Below the pieces are notes generated by a model. It saw nothing but the letters and a program-made list of their open reading frames with translations. It made no database searches and had not been told where the DNA came from. 64,000 bases of DNA from an uncultured Cohaesibacter sp. (GTDB taxonomy: Bacteria > Pseudomonadota > Alphaproteobacteria > Rhizobiales > Cohaesibacteraceae): NCBI RefSeq assembly GCF_963676485.1, contig NZ_OY781114.1, forward strand, positions 4,046,501 to 4,110,500. The letters run 5' to 3'. Positions 37,856 through 46,305 of this stretch are shown here, piece after piece. Within the stretch, counting starts at the first letter, position 1. Every line of letters begins with the position of its first letter. The position numbers and the translations under genes are program-made.

Positions 37856-38131
37856 ATGTATTTGGCTAAAGTCATCGGAACCGTTGTTTCCACCAGCAAG
37901 GATCCGTCCCTGTCCGGATCCAAGCTGCTGATCGTGGCGAAGCTCAACGAAAAGCAGGAACCGATCGGAGAGACGGAGATTGCTGTCGATACGGTCGGGG
38001 CAGGCAATGACGAGGTGGTGATCGTTACCCGCAACAGTTCGGCGCGAAAGGCGGCGACGCAGGAAAACTCGGTCACTGATGCTGCCATCGTTGGCATCGT
38101 GGATGCCGTTGAGACCAAGCATAACTGGTAA
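37856..38131 (+). CDS. eutN: BMC-P pentameric vertex protein (EutN/CcmL-like)
   Basis: A 91-residue single-domain pentamer that caps the vertices of the shell. MYLAKVIGTVVSTSKDPSL, LLIVAKLNE and AVDTVGAGNDEVVIV are the family hallmarks. It lies 12 bases after the flavoprotein gene and 11 before the GlcG-like gene, with a GGTCAGGATC site. Confidence 0.95.
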   Translation: MYLAKVIGTVVSTSKDPSLSGSKLLIVAKLNEKQEPIGETEIAVDTVGAGNDEVVIVTRNSSARKAATQENSVTDAAIVGIVDAVETKHNW

Positions 38132-38142
38132 GGACATGGTCG

Positions 38143-38667
38143 ATGCTGACAGCAGAAAACAGGGAGCAGATTTCAGAGCTGATCAATCGCGAGATCGCGC
38201 GATTGAACCCTGGTTACCTGAACCAGACCCTGAGCTTGAAGGAAGCCAAGCGCCTGGCGGACCTTGCGCAGAGGGAGGCTTTGAGGATTGGTGTGCCAAT
38301 TGCTGTTTCGATTGCCGATCCGCATGGGCAGCAGATCCTGTTTCATCGGATGGAAAACAGTCTTCCGGTAAGCGCACAGCTGGCAACCGACAAGGCGCAG
38401 ACAGCTGCGACATTTCGCATGACGACCGAAGACCTGGGCAAGCTGGCTCAGCCGGGTGAAATGCTTTTTGGCGTGCAGGCCAATATGGGCGGGCACGTCG
38501 TGATTTTCGGCGGCGGCATTCCATGCTGTCGCGATGGCGCGGTTATCGGCGCCATCGGAGTGAGTGGAGGCACTGCGTATCAAGACGCGCAAATTGCCGA
38601 ACGCGCTCTAGACCTTTTTTCGGAAAAACCAGAGCCAGTCTCTGAGGAAGGAAGAAACCGTGAATGA
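38143..38667 (+). CDS. GlcG/HbpS/PduO-C-type (DUF336) protein
   Basis: A 174-residue protein of the GlcG/HbpS family, which also forms the C-terminal domain of PduO. LKEAKRLADLAQREALRIGVPIAVSIAD and GGGIPCCRDGAVIGAIGVSGG are typical. HbpS binds heme and PduO-C binds heme as well, but the BMC role is unsettled. The N terminus (ENREQISELINREIARLN) is a helix that could target it to the lumen. Its end overlaps the aldehyde dehydrogenase start by 8 bases. Confidence 0.82.
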   Translation: MLTAENREQISELINREIARLNPGYLNQTLSLKEAKRLADLAQREALRIGVPIAVSIADPHGQQILFHRMENSLPVSAQLATDKAQTAATFRMTTEDLGKLAQPGEMLFGVQANMGGHVVIFGGGIPCCRDGAVIGAIGVSGGTAYQDAQIAERALDLFSEKPEPVSEEGRNRE

Positions 38668-40363
38668 TCAACAGATCTCCGAAGCTGTGACAAGAGTTCT
38701 CAGCAGCTTTGGCGGAGCAAGCGCCGCGCCTGCGGTTCCCGCTCCGGTCAAGAATAAAGCGGTGGCAAAAAACACCCCTGCAGAGGATCAAGTGGCCAGT
38801 CTCGTGTCCCAGATCCTTGGTGAAAGCAAATCCGGTCGTTCCAAGGCAAAGCCAGACTATGTACCCAGCCCGACCAAATGCGGCTGGGAACGTGCGCAAA
38901 AGGGTGCTGCGTGTGATGATGCCATGGTCTCCGATGTCATCGCTAGGGTGCTTTCGGAATCCATGGGGAGAGCCCCCTCAACACCTTCAAAGCCTGCGTC
39001 TTCCTGTGCCTCCATTGACGTTTCTGATGCAGAAGCAACGGAACTGGGGGATGGTGTCTTTGCTACCATGGATGAGGCGGTTGAGGCTGCGGCTGCGGCG
39101 CAACGCCAGTATCTCTTCTGTTCCATGGAAGAACGGCAGTCCTTTGTCGATGGCATTCGCGAAGTGATCTTGCAGCCTCAGACGCTGGACCGGATTTCCC
39201 ATATGGGTGCCGAGCAGACCGGCATGGGCAAGTATGAACACAAGATCATCAAGAACCGTCTGGCTGCGGAAAAAACGCCGGGTACCGAAGACCTGACGAC
39301 AGAAGCCTGCAGCGGCGACGGCGGCCTGACACTGGTGGAATATTCCGCTTATGGCGTTATTGGCTCCATCACGCCGACGACGAACCCGACTGAGACCATC
39401 ATCTGCAATTCCATCGGAATGCTGGCTGCTGGCAACTCGGTGGTCTATAGCCCTCATCCGCGCGCGCGCGTCGTCTCCCTTTTGACCATCAAGCTGATCA
39501 ACCGCAAGCTGGCTACGCTTGGAGCGCCTGCCAACCTGATCACCACGGTGCAGGAGCCGTCCATCGACAATACCAACGCCATGATGCAGCATCCGAAGAT
39601 CCGCATGCTGGTAGCAACCGGCGGCCCAGGTATCGTCAAGACGGTCATGTCTACCGGCAAGAAAGCCATCGGGGCAGGGGCTGGTAATCCGCCGGTGGTT
39701 GTTGATGAAACCGCCGACATTGAAAAGGCTGCCGTTGATATCATCAATGGCTGCAGCTTCGACAACAATCTGCCGTGCATCGCCGAGAAGGAAATCGTCG
39801 CTGTCAACCAGATTGCGGACTATCTCATTTCCTGCATGAACAAATGTGGCGCCTATCTGGTAGAAGATCCAGCTGTCGTTAAGAAGCTCGAAGCGCTGGT
39901 GATCAACGACAAGGGCGGGCCGCAGACCTCTTGCGTTGGCAAAAGCGCGGTCTATCTGCTCGACAAGGTCGGCATCAAGGTCGGGGATGATATCAAGGTT
40001 ATCCTGATCGATTTGCCCAAAGACCATGTCTTCGTTCAGGAAGAGCTGATGATGCCGATCCTGCCGCTGGTTCGTGTTCCTGATGTTGATGAGGCCATCG
40101 ATTTCGCCGTTGAGGTCGAGCATGGCAACCGTCACACGGCAATGATGCATTCCACGAATGTGCGCAAACTGACCAAGATGGCCAAGCTCATCCAGACGAC
40201 CATTTTCGTCAAGAATGGCCCATCCTATGCGGGCATTGGTGTTGGCGGTGAAGGCTATACCACCTTCACGATTGCTGGTCCGACTGGCGAAGGGCTCACA
40301 GGCCCGAAAGCCTTTGCGCGCAAACGCAGATGCGTGATGGTTGAGTCGCTGAATGTGAGATAG
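38660..40363 (+). CDS. CoA-acylating aldehyde dehydrogenase (PduP/EutE-like)
   Basis: It oxidises the aldehyde to acyl-CoA with NAD+. The catalytic Cys373 is in NNLPCIAEKE, and the NAD/CoA region includes GVIGSITPTTNPTET and ATGGPGIVKTVM. At 567 residues it is about 100 longer than PduP, all at the N terminus: three amphipathic, encapsulation-like helices (about residues 4-17, 42-56 and 86-103), each of the form I/V-xx-V-L, joined by Ala/Pro or Ser-rich linkers. The start is GTG at 38660 with GGAAGGAAG upstream; it overlaps the previous gene by 8 bases. Confidence 0.93.
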   Translation: MNDQQISEAVTRVLSSFGGASAAPAVPAPVKNKAVAKNTPAEDQVASLVSQILGESKSGRSKAKPDYVPSPTKCGWERAQKGAACDDAMVSDVIARVLSESMGRAPSTPSKPASSCASIDVSDAEATELGDGVFATMDEAVEAAAAAQRQYLFCSMEERQSFVDGIREVILQPQTLDRISHMGAEQTGMGKYEHKIIKNRLAAEKTPGTEDLTTEACSGDGGLTLVEYSAYGVIGSITPTTNPTETIICNSIGMLAAGNSVVYSPHPRARVVSLLTIKLINRKLATLGAPANLITTVQEPSIDNTNAMMQHPKIRMLVATGGPGIVKTVMSTGKKAIGAGAGNPPVVVDETADIEKAAVDIINGCSFDNNLPCIAEKEIVAVNQIADYLISCMNKCGAYLVEDPAVVKKLEALVINDKGGPQTSCVGKSAVYLLDKVGIKVGDDIKVILIDLPKDHVFVQEELMMPILPLVRVPDVDEAIDFAVEVEHGNRHTAMMHSTNVRKLTKMAKLIQTTIFVKNGPSYAGIGVGGEGYTTFTIAGPTGEGLTGPKAFARKRRCVMVESLNVR

Positions 40364-40392
40364 AGCGGCATCCCCTTTGCTGCTCTCCAAGG

Positions 40393-40412
40393 GTCAGGCG
40401 CTTGCGCCTGGC
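40393..40412 (+). other. Intercistronic hairpin after the aldehyde dehydrogenase
   Basis: CAGGCG-CTTG-CGCCTG is a 6-bp GC stem with a tetraloop, extended by one or two weaker pairs, in the 124-base gap before the next shell gene. There is no T run, so it is more likely a stability or processing element. Confidence 0.35.
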
Positions 40413-40487
40413 CTCCCTGAACAAAGGCTCTGTTTTCTCCAACGGCAGAGCGAAAATCAGAATGAAATCTGAGGGAGGGACCGCGTA

Positions 40488-40790
40488 ATGAATGCAAGGA
40501 TCATCAATGCTCCGCAACCGGATGTGTTGCTGATGCTCCAACGTCGCATGCCCCCGCATGGCCGAACATGGGTCAAGGACCATAGTGTCGGATCTATCGG
40601 TCTTATACAGGCAAGTGTGACGGACCTGTTCTTCTTCTCGGATCTTGCCTTGAAGGCTGCCGACGTATTCACCGTCGAGATCTATGGCACATGCCCTCAG
40701 CATGTAACGACATTGGCAATTCTGGGTGAAACCTCCGCGGTAAAAGCGGCTATGGAATCGATCGAGATTGCAGGACAAAACAGCTTCTGA
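40488..40790 (+). CDS. BMC-H shell protein, EutS/PduU-like permuted type
   Basis: A 100-residue shell protein. The order of elements, with an N-terminal strand region (IINAPQPDVLLMLQRRM) before HSVGSIGLIQASVTDLFFFSDLALKAADV and VKAAMESIEIAG at the end, fits the circularly permuted EutS/PduU class. Such proteins form bent or plugged hexamers. GGAGGGACC precedes the ATG. It stands apart from the other shell genes, next to the activase gene. Confidence 0.8.
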   Translation: MNARIINAPQPDVLLMLQRRMPPHGRTWVKDHSVGSIGLIQASVTDLFFFSDLALKAADVFTVEIYGTCPQHVTTLAILGETSAVKAAMESIEIAGQNSF

Positions 40791-40829
40791 CCGGGATCGA
40801 GGCACAAAAGGACTAAGCGGGAAAGAAAA

Positions 40830-41750
40830 ATGGCCCCAATTAAATACGATCAGGAAGGTGTCGTCTTCGACATCCAGCGCTACTCAATCCATGATGGCCC
40901 CGGCGTGAGGACAATTGTCTTTCTCAAGGGATGTCCGTTGCGGTGCCGGTGGTGCAGCAATCCAGAATCCCAAGACCCCAAGCCCGAGCTTTTCTACAAG
41001 GATTCCAGCTGCATCCACTGTGGCAAATGCCTTCCGGTTTGTCCGGTGTCTGCCTTGTCTCGTGACAATCCGGGATTTGTAGATCGAGACAAATGCATCC
41101 GCTGTGGCGCCTGTGCCGAGATTTGTCCGACCGATGCCCTGACCCGCTCGGGCAAGCTGATGACTGTCAATCAGGTCATTCAGGAGGTCCGCAAGGATGC
41201 GACCCATTATCGCCGGTCTGGCGGCGGGATCACACTCTCCGGTGGTGAGCCTTTGATGCAGAGTGATTTTGCGCGTGAGTTGCTCAAGGCCTGTCATGAA
41301 CAGGGCTGGAATACAGCAATGGAGACCACGGGCTTTACGACGCCTGAAGTCATTGCCGATGTCATGCCTCACGTCGATCATGCGCTGCTGGATATCAAGT
41401 CGATTGATCCCGCAGTGCATATGGCCAACACCGGCGTTGATAACCGCATCATTCTTGAAAATGCCATCCGAACCGCCATGACGAGCAAGTCTGTTGTCGT
41501 GCGTGTCCCTGTTGTGCCCGGCGTCAATGACAGTGAACAGGTGATTGCAGATATCGGCAATTTTGCAAAGATGTTGCCCGGTGTCGAGACGGTTCATTTG
41601 CTGGGCTATCACTCCTATGGTGAAAATAAATACGGGCTGTTGAACAGGGACTATCCCATGGGCAATACGCCTGATCTGCCCAAGGATGCTTTGCCACCGC
41701 TGGTAAAGGTCATAGAGTCTCTTGGTTTGAAATGCATGATCGGCGGCTAG
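40830..41750 (+). CDS. Glycyl-radical enzyme activating enzyme (radical SAM)
   Basis: It installs the radical on Gly843 of the dehydratase using S-adenosylmethionine and a [4Fe-4S] cluster. The radical-SAM motif CPLRCRWC (CxxxCxxC) sits near residue 32; two ferredoxin-type clusters follow (CIHCGKCLPVCPVSALS and CIRCGACAEICPTDAL), then the SAM-binding GGGITLSGGEPL. The 306-residue length fits this GRE-activase subfamily. It lies 39 bases before metK, which makes its co-substrate. Confidence 0.95.
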   Translation: MAPIKYDQEGVVFDIQRYSIHDGPGVRTIVFLKGCPLRCRWCSNPESQDPKPELFYKDSSCIHCGKCLPVCPVSALSRDNPGFVDRDKCIRCGACAEICPTDALTRSGKLMTVNQVIQEVRKDATHYRRSGGGITLSGGEPLMQSDFARELLKACHEQGWNTAMETTGFTTPEVIADVMPHVDHALLDIKSIDPAVHMANTGVDNRIILENAIRTAMTSKSVVVRVPVVPGVNDSEQVIADIGNFAKMLPGVETVHLLGYHSYGENKYGLLNRDYPMGNTPDLPKDALPPLVKVIESLGLKCMIGG

Positions 41751-41789
41751 GCCGGGATCAACAAGACGAAAGAAGGGCAGGGTAACGCC

Positions 41790-42938
41790 ATGCGTAAAAG
41801 TCTCGTCAGCGCGGAATCGGTAACAGAGGGGCATCCGGATAAAGTATGTGACCAGATCTCGGATGCCATTCTCGATGCCTATCTGAGCGTCGACAAGGAT
41901 GCCCGCGTTGCCGCCGAGACCGTCGTTGCCGGAGATACCGTGTTTCTGGCTGGCGAGATCACATCCAGACAGCGGCTCAATGTCGAGCCGACTGTTCGGC
42001 AAACCATTCGCGAGATCGGCTATACCGACCCGGCGCTTGGCTTTGATGCTGATAATTGCTTCCTGATCACGGATCTGCGCGAACAGTCGCCAGATATCGC
42101 GCAAGGGGTTTCTCGCGCAGGTGAACTCGGGGCCGGTGATCAGGGCGTTTTCTACGGTTTTGCCACAGATGAAACGCCAAGTTATATGCCTGCTCCGATC
42201 CATTTTGCCCATAAGCTCACCAAGGCTTTGGCAGATGCACGCCATAACGGCGTGCTGGATTGGCTGCGCCCAGATGGCAAGGCTCAAGTGACCTTCGTCT
42301 ATGATGAAGATGGCTTGCCAAAACAGCTCAGCAGCATAGTTGTTTCGACTCAGCACGCCCCTGAAGTTGATCAAAAAATGCTGGTTCGCGGGGTGCTGGA
42401 GCAGGTGATTTGTCCACATTTGCAGCAATGGATACGATCCGATACCCGGGTGCACATAAATCCCACTGGACGTTTTGTGGAAGGTGGACCAAAAGCCGAT
42501 ACAGGCTTGACCGGACGTAAGCTGATGGTTGATACTTACGGTGGAATTGCCAGACACGGAGGCGGTGCATTCTCTGGCAAAGATCCAACTAAAGTTGATA
42601 GGTCAGCCGCCTATTATGCCCGTTATATCGCAAAGAATATTGTGGCTGCTGGCCTGGCAAAAAAATGCGAAGTTTCTCTAGCTTTTGCTATTGGGCAGAC
42701 AGAGCCTGAGATGGTTGATGTGAACACATTCGAAACATCAACCGTCGATCCGGACAAACTGGTTCACGCCGTAAGGGAGCTCTTTCCGCTGACGGTGTCG
42801 GGAATGATCGACACGCTTAATTTGCGTCGACCAATTTATAAGCAAACTGCTGCCTATGGCCATTTTGGCAGGGAAACTGGTGTGTTTCCATGGGAGGGAA
42901 TGGAACGTGCAGCAATCTTACGAAGGTTCTGCCAATAA
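41790..42938 (+). CDS. metK: S-adenosylmethionine synthetase embedded in the BMC operon
   Basis: It makes S-adenosylmethionine from methionine and ATP. All signatures are present (GHPDKVCDQISDAILDA, GAGDQG, GGGAFSGKDPTKVDRSAAY) in a full-length 382-residue protein, so it should be active. Its place directly after the activase suggests a dedicated supply of S-adenosylmethionine for radical generation. Whether the genome has a second, housekeeping metK cannot be seen here. Its 3' end overlaps the probable start of the histidine kinase. Confidence 0.95.
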   Translation: MRKSLVSAESVTEGHPDKVCDQISDAILDAYLSVDKDARVAAETVVAGDTVFLAGEITSRQRLNVEPTVRQTIREIGYTDPALGFDADNCFLITDLREQSPDIAQGVSRAGELGAGDQGVFYGFATDETPSYMPAPIHFAHKLTKALADARHNGVLDWLRPDGKAQVTFVYDEDGLPKQLSSIVVSTQHAPEVDQKMLVRGVLEQVICPHLQQWIRSDTRVHINPTGRFVEGGPKADTGLTGRKLMVDTYGGIARHGGGAFSGKDPTKVDRSAAYYARYIAKNIVAAGLAKKCEVSLAFAIGQTEPEMVDVNTFETSTVDPDKLVHAVRELFPLTVSGMIDTLNLRRPIYKQTAAYGHFGRETGVFPWEGMERAAILRRFCQ

Positions 42939-44265
42939 GGAGATAATCGGTTGGGGAGGAAGGCAAGAAAAACCTTCAGGGAAGAATAGTAGAGACGCGC
43001 ATGTCGCTCGCAAGAAATTGTCCGATCTGATCAGTGTGGAGGTGCTGCAGAAGGTTCAGGATGATTTCAGCGCAGCTGTTGGTGTTGCGATTGTTATTGT
43101 TGATCCTGACGGGGTTCCCGTTACTCAGCCAAGTGGTTTTACTCCTTTTTGCAAGACTGTTCGCCAAATGGACAAATTGCGCGAACGGTGTTTTCACTGT
43201 GATGCCGTAGGTGGGCGCATTGCGCTATCAACCGGCGAACCGTCCATTTATAAATGTCATTGTGGGCTTGTGGATTTTGCCGCACCTATCATCATGAAAG
43301 ATCAGTATCTTGGCGCAGTTGTCGGTGGACAGGTGCATCTGACGGATCTGCGTGAAGGCGCGGATCTGGAAGACATGTCCAACCTGTTTGCGTCGGGGGA
43401 TTCCTGGGACGTCGACAAGCAACTGGTCGAGCTGCATGAAGGCGCCTGGCAATTGCCTTACGACCGCCTAAAGAGCGCGGCCTATTCACTGCTCAATATT
43501 GCTTCGCATCTGGCAGAGGAAAGCTATTCCAATACGGTTTCCCAGGAGCTCTATGTGAAGAATATGCGCCTGATGGAGGAATCCAAAAAGCGGGCCGAGT
43601 TGGAGCGTTCCCTGCGGGAAGCCGAATTGCAGGCCTTGTCCTATCAGGTCAATCCGCATTTTCTTTTCAATGTCCTCAATACGATTTCCCGTTTGGCGCT
43701 GATCGAAGATGCAGGCGAGACGGAAAAGACAGTCCACGCCTTTGCTGACATGATGCGCTACATCCTGAAGAAGAGCGGAAACCAGTTTGCGCCCATGGGT
43801 ACTGAAGTGGAGCATGTGAAAAACTATCTTTATCTTCAGAAGCTCCGGTTGGGAGACCGGTTTGATGTGTCGCTCGACGTGCCCGAAGAATTCAATGAAG
43901 TTCTTTGTCCTTTCATGATCTTGCAGCCCATCGTCGAGAATTGCATCAACTACGCTGTTGAACCCAGAGAAAGCGATGGTTTCATCAAGATCAATGCCTA
44001 CTCGGATGGGCAGGACCTGATCGTCGATATCGAGGATAATGGCGAAGGCATTTCGCAAAAACGAAAGCAGTCGGTTCTCAAAGGGGAATCTGAACATGGG
44101 TCCCGTAAAAGCATAGGCATTTTCAATGTCGGTAGTCGCTTGCAGCATTTCTTCGGTGAAGAATATGCTCTGGAGATTGTGAGCCCTTATCGTCAGGGAA
44201 AGGGAACCCTTGTGCGCATCAGGCTACCACTGGAGTTTGATCCTTGCTCTTTCCAGATCAAGTAA
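42907..44265 (+). CDS. PocR-domain LytS-type histidine kinase
   Basis: The sensor of the BMC two-component pair. The N-terminal PocR domain (about residues 38-205; LSDLISVEVLQKVQDDFSAA, FCKTV, RCFHCD and YKCHCGLVDFAAPI with conserved Cys) is the 1,2-propanediol-responsive domain named for the Salmonella pdu/cob activator PocR. A coiled coil follows, then the LytS/YesM-type phosphoacceptor (SYQVNPHFLFNVLNTISR) and an HATPase (DNGEGI). No transmembrane segment is seen, so it is cytosolic. I chose a GTG at 42907 behind GGAGGGA, inside the metK end; the start is uncertain. Confidence 0.85.
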   Translation: MQQSYEGSANKEIIGWGGRQEKPSGKNSRDAHVARKKLSDLISVEVLQKVQDDFSAAVGVAIVIVDPDGVPVTQPSGFTPFCKTVRQMDKLRERCFHCDAVGGRIALSTGEPSIYKCHCGLVDFAAPIIMKDQYLGAVVGGQVHLTDLREGADLEDMSNLFASGDSWDVDKQLVELHEGAWQLPYDRLKSAAYSLLNIASHLAEESYSNTVSQELYVKNMRLMEESKKRAELERSLREAELQALSYQVNPHFLFNVLNTISRLALIEDAGETEKTVHAFADMMRYILKKSGNQFAPMGTEVEHVKNYLYLQKLRLGDRFDVSLDVPEEFNEVLCPFMILQPIVENCINYAVEPRESDGFIKINAYSDGQDLIVDIEDNGEGISQKRKQSVLKGESEHGSRKSIGIFNVGSRLQHFFGEEYALEIVSPYRQGKGTLVRIRLPLEFDPCSFQIK

Positions 44266-44301
44266 GGGGCCTGTTTTCGAGGCGGTTGAGGAGTTTGAAA
44301 C

Positions 44302-45327
44302 ATGTATGATGTTGCTATCGTGGAAGACGAAGAATTGGAGCGGCGAGCCTTGCGCACCATTCTCAGCAACAAGGTTGACGGCATCAATATCGTTGGTGAG
44401 GCCCGCAATGGCGTAGAAGCCATGGATCTGATCAATAACAATGCTATCGATCTCATCCTTGTCGACATCAACATACCCAAACCCAACGGCCTTGAAATCA
44501 TCCAGTCTTTGAGACAGAAGAATATGAAGACCAAGGTCGTTATTCTCACTGCCTATGACTATTTTGAAATCATGCAGAAAGCGATCCATCTCAAGGCGGA
44601 CAGCTTTCTGCTAAAGCCTGTAAAAACAGAAGAATTACTCCGTGTCGTCAATGAGTGTCTGGGGGATTTGGGGGCAAGCCGTACCCACAACGAGATTGCC
44701 GACCAGATCTGGACATTGCTGGAGAAGCGTTCTTACAGGGAATGTCTGTCGCTGGTGCGTAAGCATCTTGAGGGCATTTATGCCAGCAAGGACAAGGTGC
44801 CCCGGCAGGCCATTCTGGAATTTTCCGATGAGCTTTTCGCGCTGTCCGAGAAGCGCAAGGTTGCGATGCCTGATGATATTCTGGAGCAGATCGTTAATTT
44901 GCGAAAGGAGCGGTTGGATGCGCGTAGCCGAAACCGGATACATGGACTATTTTGTCAGATCGTGGATGCCCTGTTTCAGGTGACAGAGGAGCATTTCGGC
45001 CGGTCGCCGGAGCGCATGCAGAATGTGTTGAATTATATCGAGCGCAATCTGAATAAGGAAATTACGCTGGAAGATGCAGCCAACTGCGCCAGCGTCAGCC
45101 CATGCTATTTCTCGCGTTTGTTTAAAAAGTCGATGGGGGAAACCTTCGTGGCTTATGTCAAGCACAGGCGCATCAATCATGCGAAAGATCTGCTTGAGGG
45201 CAGCGATTTGCCGATCATGAATATTGCGCTTGATCTCTCCTTCAACGACATCAACTATTTTGCCAAGGTATTCAAGAAGGAGGTCGGCGTGACGCCAAGT
45301 GAGTTCAGGCGTCAATGCCGCTCCTGA
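44302..45327 (+). CDS. Response regulator with AraC-type DNA-binding domain
   Basis: Partner of the upstream kinase. The receiver domain holds the acidic pair EDEE and phospho-acceptor Asp55 (LILVDINIPKPNG), TAYDYFE and the late Lys (LLKPVK). A 110-residue helical linker follows, and the last 100 residues are an AraC double helix-turn-helix (LEDAANCASVSPCYFSRLFK, IALDLSFNDINYFAKVFKKE). The 341-residue YesN-like architecture suits activation of the BMC operon in response to diol. The gap to the convergent ugpQ is only 12 bases. Confidence 0.93.
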   Translation: MYDVAIVEDEELERRALRTILSNKVDGINIVGEARNGVEAMDLINNNAIDLILVDINIPKPNGLEIIQSLRQKNMKTKVVILTAYDYFEIMQKAIHLKADSFLLKPVKTEELLRVVNECLGDLGASRTHNEIADQIWTLLEKRSYRECLSLVRKHLEGIYASKDKVPRQAILEFSDELFALSEKRKVAMPDDILEQIVNLRKERLDARSRNRIHGLFCQIVDALFQVTEEHFGRSPERMQNVLNYIERNLNKEITLEDAANCASVSPCYFSRLFKKSMGETFVAYVKHRRINHAKDLLEGSDLPIMNIALDLSFNDINYFAKVFKKEVGVTPSEFRRQCRS

Positions 45328-45339
45328 TTTTTCGTAAAG

Positions 45340-46290
45340 TCAGTTACCTACCCAATGCATTTGATGGGCAAGAAGCCTTCGCTGCACTCTTGCGGGATAG
45401 TCCGAGATGATGGCATCGACGCCCAGATCGATCATCCGGTCGATGTCTTCTGTCTCGTTGACGGTCCAGGTATAAAGGCCGATACCGAGGGCTCTTGCTT
45501 CGGAGACGGTCTCATCGCTGAGATCTCTATAAAAACTGGACCAATTGTCGCCACCGGCCTTCTTGATCAGTGCGGGGATGCTTTCATCATCCGAAAGACA
45601 TTGGGTTCTTCCAAGCCATGGGGAGCCCTTATAGACAGTGGCATTTTCTCCATTCTTGGCGGCGATCGTCAGATACGAGCGCTTCAAATGGAAGGCCTTG
45701 TCTTGCACAAAGTCAAGGATGGCCCAGTCGAAGGACTGGATGATGACTTTGTCGGCATAGGCGTGCTTTTCTATGAGGGCCAGCAGGACATCGACAGTCT
45801 TTTCTGCCCGCTCGCTATGGCGCGGACGGGTCGGATCTGATTTAACTTCAATATTAAGCGTAGCAGCCTTTGAGGCCGTGTTGGCCTCATGATCGCGGCA
45901 TAAGATCATGACCTCTTCAAGGGTCGGGATCGTTACGCCATCAAGGAAGGCCTGATCGGGAAATTTCGCGCCATATGAGCAGCCCGCCTTCAGTCCGCCA
46001 ATGTCATAGCGTTTCAGTTCAGCTGCGGTGAGCTCTATGACTTCTGGCCCGGTATCGGTCAGCCAGTTGCCATCCCCGTCTCTTGTCTGCGCAGTGGAGA
46101 GCGTGAAGTCATGGGTTGCGACGAGTATGTCATCGGCTGTCAGCTGGACATCCAGCTCCAGCGCGTGGATGCCCGTGGACAGGGCGTAGGCATAGCCTTC
46201 AAGCGTATTCTCGGGGAAGAGTCCTCTCGCCCCGCGGTGGCCATGAATGTCGATCACGCGGCTCTGCAAGCGCGATTGTGTAGTAGGCAT
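45340..46290 (-). CDS. ugpQ: Glycerophosphodiester phosphodiesterase
   Basis: It hydrolyses glycerophosphodiesters to glycerol-3-phosphate and an alcohol. The 316-residue GDPD barrel begins DIHGHRGARGLFPENTLEGY, with ELDVQLTADDILVATHDFTL holding the metal ligands. There is no signal peptide, so it acts in the cytoplasm on imported glycerophosphodiesters, as UgpQ does. It is the last gene of the ugp operon, 15 bases after ugpC. Confidence 0.9.
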   Translation of the reverse strand: MPTTQSRLQSRVIDIHGHRGARGLFPENTLEGYAYALSTGIHALELDVQLTADDILVATHDFTLSTAQTRDGDGNWLTDTGPEVIELTAAELKRYDIGGLKAGCSYGAKFPDQAFLDGVTIPTLEEVMILCRDHEANTASKAATLNIEVKSDPTRPRHSERAEKTVDVLLALIEKHAYADKVIIQSFDWAILDFVQDKAFHLKRSYLTIAAKNGENATVYKGSPWLGRTQCLSDDESIPALIKKAGGDNWSSFYRDLSDETVSEARALGIGLYTWTVNETEDIDRMIDLGVDAIISDYPARVQRRLLAHQMHWVGN

Positions 46291-46305
46291 TGAATTCCTC
46301 TTGGT

